Source of the DNA: DATJPR01 sp963843525 | Lineage (GTDB): Bacteria; Bacteroidota; Ignavibacteria; UBA10030; UBA6906 | Assembly: GCA_963843525.1 (NCBI GenBank) | Contig: CAWJKM010000002.1 | Location: 1 to 64,000, forward strand | Direction of reading: 5' to 3' | DNA length: 64,000 nucleotides | Part shown: positions 60,889-64,000 of the stretch, in pieces | Position numbering within the stretch: the first letter of the stretch is position 1 | Layout: each line of letters begins with the position of its first letter | Program-made: the position numbers and the translations under genes | The notes under the pieces: generated by a model | What the model was told of the DNA's origin: nothing | What the model saw: the letters and a program-made list of their open reading frames with translations, nothing else | Database searches by the model: none

Positions 60889-60936
60889 GTTATATGCATG
60901 CAAAGATTCATTTTCACTGGAGTTTTGCAGCACCTT
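60889..60936 (+). repeat. Cassette left end (GTTATAT) with common arm
   Basis: cgcctgaacGTTATATGCAT, then gcaaagattcattttcac and ggagttttgcagcacc. This is the common left arm with a worn core. It shows cassette material beyond rsgA. Confidence 0.6.
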
Positions 60937-61040
60937 TGATCAAACCAGAGAGCGGTCTTCTCTTGAAACCATAGAGAGTAGAGCCTGCCCAACTACGCTA
61001 TGAAAAGTTTCAGCGACGAGATAATCGCTCGGAGGATCCC

Positions 61041-61985
61041 GTGACCAGGAAGTGCGCGACCCCCCGGAGAGTCAGTCGTGCGTTGCTCGTCTTCAGCGCT
61101 ATCGCTCCTCTCGTCTTTTGGCCGTTGGCTGCAGTAGTCCTGTTCCGGGGCGACGCATTGGGTTTCGCCATTGCTCTCTTCAGTTCGGGGCTCCAGGGGC
61201 CACTTCTCGCCGGCTACGCGTTGGCCCGCGCTTCCCGCAAACAGTGGTGGCGCTGGCTCGTCCTGGCCACTGGTGGATTGGGAATTCTCATGTTCTCATT
61301 GGTCGATGCCGTCAATCTCGACCTCCATGGATTCTTCGAGCTCCTTATCCTGGGAACGGCAGGCGTGGCTATCGGTCACACGATCGTGACCACGATCGTC
61401 GGGCCCCTGATCTTTGGCCGAATTCTCTGTGGATGGGGGTGTTGGCGCGCGATGGTACTCGAGCGTCTTCCCATCGGCAGGGGCCCGGGCCGGCGCAAGG
61501 GTGTTTGGGTTTGGACACCGCTTGTGGGTGTGGGTGTCAGTGTTGCGGCCGCGGCTCTGTTCGCGCTGGTGGTTGACTTCCAGCCCGGCGGATCCCCCGG
61601 GCAGATGCGCGCCAACACCGTGTGGTCCGTCGCTGCCGGCGTCGCCGTTTACTATGCGGCAGCTATTGGGCTGGCACTGGCTCTGCACGACCAACGCGCG
61701 TTCTGCAAATACCTTTGTCCCACCGGATTCGTTCTACGTTGGACGAGCCGCCCGGCGCTACTCCATGTCTCCGCCCGGGCCGAGGCATGCACCGCATGCG
61801 ACACGTGCACGAAAGTATGTCCGATGGACATTCCCGTGGCCGGGCGTGTGAAGATGGGCACACGCATTGGCAACGGCGATTGCATCCTCTGTCAGCGTTG
61901 CGTCGAGAGCTGTCCGACGGGAGCGCTGAAGACGAGCTTTAAGAAGCAGGTGGGCACATTGGACAAGATTGGATCGTATTCTTAA
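61041..61985 (+). CDS. NapH-like 4Fe-4S membrane ferredoxin
   Basis: The 314-residue protein has about six membrane segments (ALLVFSAIAPLVFWPLAAVV onward). CGWGCWR is near 132, CKYLCPTG near 227, then two clusters CTACDTCTKVCPMD (near 252) and CILCQRCVESCPTG (near 284), each binding a 4Fe-4S centre. This is the NapH/RdxA-type quinol-to-ferredoxin electron path. The next gene is a MOSC protein 12 bases downstream, so electron supply to a molybdenum-linked activity is possible. Confidence 0.85.
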   Translation: MTRKCATPRRVSRALLVFSAIAPLVFWPLAAVVLFRGDALGFAIALFSSGLQGPLLAGYALARASRKQWWRWLVLATGGLGILMFSLVDAVNLDLHGFFELLILGTAGVAIGHTIVTTIVGPLIFGRILCGWGCWRAMVLERLPIGRGPGRRKGVWVWTPLVGVGVSVAAAALFALVVDFQPGGSPGQMRANTVWSVAAGVAVYYAAAIGLALALHDQRAFCKYLCPTGFVLRWTSRPALLHVSARAEACTACDTCTKVCPMDIPVAGRVKMGTRIGNGDCILCQRCVESCPTGALKTSFKKQVGTLDKIGSYS

Positions 61986-61997
61986 GGAGATGCAATA

Positions 61998-62822
61998 GTG
62001 TCAAACGCTCAACCCAACCTTGGGTCTGTGGTATCTCTCTGGCGATATCCGGTAAAGTCCATGATGGGAGAGGAACTCAATGCCGCTGACGTCACTGAAC
62101 GCGGGCTCGTGGGAGATCGTGCGTACGCCTTGATCGATCCGACCAGTGGAAAGGTCGTGAGTGCGAAGAACCCCCGACGGTGGGCGAAGCTCTTCGCCTT
62201 CCGGGCTGCCTATATCGAGCCCCCGCGTGCCGGCACAAATATTCCTCCGGTTCGGATCACTCTCCCTGATGGCACCATCGTTACCACACAACAATCGGAC
62301 CTCAACCAGATTCTTTCGAGTGAGCTCGAGCGAGAAGTAACACTTGGGACAACACCTCCAGAGACACCAAGCCTCGAGGAGTACTGGCCAGATATGGGCG
62401 GACTCGACCACAGAGAAACCATAACCGACGAGACCATGCTACCCGGGACATTTTTCGACGGCGCGGTGATCCACCTGCTGACGACCGCGACCATTGATCG
62501 AATGCGGGAACTGTATCCAGAAGGACGCTTTGAGGTGCGCCGCTTTCGACCGAACATTGTGGTCGAATCTTTAACAGGTGCAAAGGGCTTCATCGAGAAT
62601 GATTGGATTGGCCATACGCTTGGCATAGGAGCCGAGGTTCAATTGAACATCATCCGTGCCTGCCCGCGTTGCGTGATGACGACACTGCCCCAAGGGGATT
62701 TACCAAAGGATCCAGGGATCCTACGAACAACAGCTCAGTACAATCAGGGGAATGTCGGCGTGTATGCGGCCATTCTGCGAGGTGGGACGATCCACCGGGG
62801 TGATCCGGTTCGGCTTCAGTAG
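61998..62822 (+). CDS. MOSC-domain protein
   Basis: A GTG start at 61998 with RBS aaggaga gives 274 residues. The N-terminal MOSC_N barrel has LWRYPVKSMMGEEL and GLVGDRAYALID, and the MOSC core has RFRPNIVVE and RACPRCVMTTL, with the conserved Cys of sulfur-carrier MOSC domains. It resembles MOSC proteins of the mARC/YcbX type that bind a molybdenum cofactor and reduce N-hydroxylated bases. The ferredoxin just upstream could be its electron donor. Confidence 0.9.
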   Translation: MSNAQPNLGSVVSLWRYPVKSMMGEELNAADVTERGLVGDRAYALIDPTSGKVVSAKNPRRWAKLFAFRAAYIEPPRAGTNIPPVRITLPDGTIVTTQQSDLNQILSSELEREVTLGTTPPETPSLEEYWPDMGGLDHRETITDETMLPGTFFDGAVIHLLTTATIDRMRELYPEGRFEVRRFRPNIVVESLTGAKGFIENDWIGHTLGIGAEVQLNIIRACPRCVMTTLPQGDLPKDPGILRTTAQYNQGNVGVYAAILRGGTIHRGDPVRLQ

Positions 62823-62898
62823 TAATCGCTAAACGGCAGATCACAATCGCAACGACAACGGTTGCTCTTCATTTTGGAAGAATTATGGTGCTCACTCC

Positions 62899-63456
62899 AT
62901 GGCGCTCAAGAAACTTCCATTCAAGCGATTGCAGCATCTCATTGGACTTCATCTTTCGACGAAGGAGTTGGCTCCGACCCAAAGAGTCATTGACGAATTG
63001 GCCATTTCAAAGAAGCGTGGCTATCTCACCAAGCCCGAACTTATAGAAGTGTGTCGGTGGAAATCCGCACGAGCCATCAATCACATTAAACGAAATCGAG
63101 CCGATACGATTCAGAGAGTGACCAAGGCGGCATTCAGAACTCGAAGCGAGCGAAAGAAGCTCTCCTTCCTGACAAGTCTTCATGGCGTAAGCGTGCCGAT
63201 GGCATCCTCCATACTCATGCTCACAAATCCAGCCCGGTATGGTGTCATTGATATTCGGGTTTGGGAACTCCTTTATGAAATGGGTGCCGTGACGACGAAC
63301 GCCGACGGAATGGGCTTCGATTTCGAACAGTGGTACCGGTATCTGAAAATCCTCCGACAATTTGCCAGGAAATACAAAGTCGGTGCACGCGACATCGAGC
63401 GCACGTTGTTCAGTGTTCACACCCTTTATCAACAGGGCACGCTCTACAAGCATTGA
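62899..63456 (+). CDS. Helix-hairpin-helix-like protein of unknown function
   Basis: The 185-residue, mostly helical protein has SLHGVSVPMASSILMLTNPA and RYGVIDIRVWELL, which resembles the HhH-GPD of base-excision glycosylases (LxGVGxxxAxxxL then the D in ViD). The usual Lys and Fe-S cysteines are absent, so a DNA-binding non-enzymatic relative is more likely. It is rich in basic residues. Confidence 0.55.
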   Translation: MALKKLPFKRLQHLIGLHLSTKELAPTQRVIDELAISKKRGYLTKPELIEVCRWKSARAINHIKRNRADTIQRVTKAAFRTRSERKKLSFLTSLHGVSVPMASSILMLTNPARYGVIDIRVWELLYEMGAVTTNADGMGFDFEQWYRYLKILRQFARKYKVGARDIERTLFSVHTLYQQGTLYKH

Positions 63457-63491
63457 GATCTCCACAACATCACCGCGCATGCGGGCGTGCT

Positions 63492-64000
63492 CTAGCCGGA
63501 TTTCCGTAGCGCGTGGACATTCTCTTTAATCACCCGAAGCGCGAGATCGATATCACGGCGGTGCGAACGGAAGTTCAGGACCGCGCACCGGAGCCAGAAC
63601 CGGCCGTCGATTTCGGTCGATGAGAAGAAGCTCCTTCCATCACGCTGGATCGCGGCGAGGAGGGAGCGATCGAACACCCCGCCGTCGTTGCCGCCGCTGC
63701 GGAACATGGCGACAGAGAGCTCCGGCTCTGGACCCATTTCAAACCCGAGCTGCTGCACTCCCTCGTAAAACCGGTGACAGAGGAGATGCTTCTCTTCCAG
63801 GCATGCCCGGAACGGTGCGACGCCGTGAAGATGCAGCGGCAGCCAGAGGCGCAGCCCCCGGAAGTGACGGGTGAGCTCGGGCCCGACGTCGGCCGGACTG
63901 ATCTCGTCGAACCCCACAGCATCCTGCATGTAATGCGCATCGTGCGAAAACGACTGCAGAAGAAGGGAGGAATCCCTCACCAGCACGACGCCCGTCCCGA
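63492..64000 (-). CDS. C-terminal part of a PLP-dependent (group II) decarboxylase; continues past the window end
   Basis: The minus-strand frame is open from base 64000 to the stop at 63492. The visible part is about 169 residues: VLVRDSSLLLQSFSHDAHYM, HFRGLRLWLPLHLHGVAPFR and SFFSSTEIDGRFWLRCAVLN, the domain-3 strands of aromatic-L-amino-acid/glutamate decarboxylases. The Lys-PLP motif lies outside. It is transcribed toward the array, opposite to its neighbours. Confidence 0.8.
   Translation of the reverse strand, partial: GTGVVLVRDSSLLLQSFSHDAHYMQDAVGFDEISPADVGPELTRHFRGLRLWLPLHLHGVAPFRACLEEKHLLCHRFYEGVQQLGFEMGPEPELSVAMFRSGGNDGGVFDRSLLAAIQRDGRSFFSSTEIDGRFWLRCAVLNFRSHRRDIDLALRVIKENVHALRKSG

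Noticed and set aside
7173..60936. Each cassette as a transposon with terminal inverted repeats
   Set aside because: The matching ends look like such repeats, but no transposase or target duplication is seen, the cores fit attC, and neighbouring units abut through one shared site. Not fully excluded.
61296..61694. Minus-strand frame over the ferredoxin gene
   Set aside because: Shadow of a gene with clear Fe-S motifs.

Overview
The window reads as a chromosomal stretch of an environmental Bacteroidota-type bacterium, possibly of the Ignavibacteria/Chlorobi side. The evidence is three secreted proteins with a type IX secretion C-terminal sorting domain (NYPNPFNP-type motif, then a short Gly-rich beta domain), a membrane-anchored AraC regulator and many small single-domain genes. 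Base composition is roughly balanced. No rRNA, complete tRNA, CRISPR array, transposase or integrase gene was recognised.

The dominant organisation is a gene-cassette array. From about 7.2 kb to at least 50 kb, and with traces at 1.3 kb and 60.9 kb, single genes or gene pairs, nearly all on the + strand, are separated by 80-300 bp elements. These begin with an RYYYAAC-type core (GCCTAAC, GCATAAC, GCCCAAC, GCCGAAC) and end with a GTTRRRY-type core (GTTAGGC, GTTATGC, GTTAAGC, GTTGGGC), as integron attC sites do. The two cores that match best are at the two ends of the SAME cassette, not across a junction, which is what a circular cassette with one attC predicts. The complementarity also runs 15-45 bp outside the cores (GTGCCGCAAAACGCC before, GGCGTTTTGCGGCAC after). 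With no integrase in view, the array is best described as a CALIN-like cluster or the distal part of a large chromosomal integron. The centres of the sites are filled with modular GC-rich hairpins, including five copies of a ~110 bp multi-hairpin repeat.

Layout. 0-7.1 kb: a decaying island with an OLD/TOPRIM-like gene end, a frameshifted PD-(D/E)XK-like gene, a frameshifted glycosylase-like gene, an intact voltage-gated-type ion channel, a SWIM zinc-finger protein, a helicase-nuclease broken by several frameshifts, and a DUF1232 protein. 7.1-20.7 kb: cassettes for VOC, beta-lactamase-like, DUF6713, DUF1428, SnoaL-like and methyltransferase proteins, a reversed toxin-antitoxin pair and a large secreted beta-propeller. 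20.8-31 kb: an ABC exporter, a methyltransferase, DUF1801, membrane proteins, RidA, an epoxide hydrolase, DUF2200 and two dihydrofolate-reductase-like genes. 31-45.8 kb: an M50-like protein, a glycosyltransferase, cupin, DinB, a PEP-mutase-like protein, hydrolases, an ICMT-like protein, a TlpA-like lipoprotein, DUF3795 and a second T9SS propeller. 46.3-48.2 kb: a reversed ArsR-SRPBCC-SRPBCC-VOC operon. 48.7-64 kb: mixed genes (reductase-like, AraC, peptidase-like, DUF4256, VOC, DUF1801, DoxX-like, a T9SS gluconolactonase, a MORN-esterase, rsgA, a NapH-like ferredoxin, MOSC) and the end of a PLP decarboxylase.

The genes do not form one pathway. They look like an adaptive reservoir of small enzymes, stress and transport functions, each able to be gained or lost. 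The many broken remnants (two reductase-like, AKR, VOC, DsrE, HNH, gluconolactonase and ion-channel fragments) and the paralogous pairs point to repeated cassette gain, duplication and decay.
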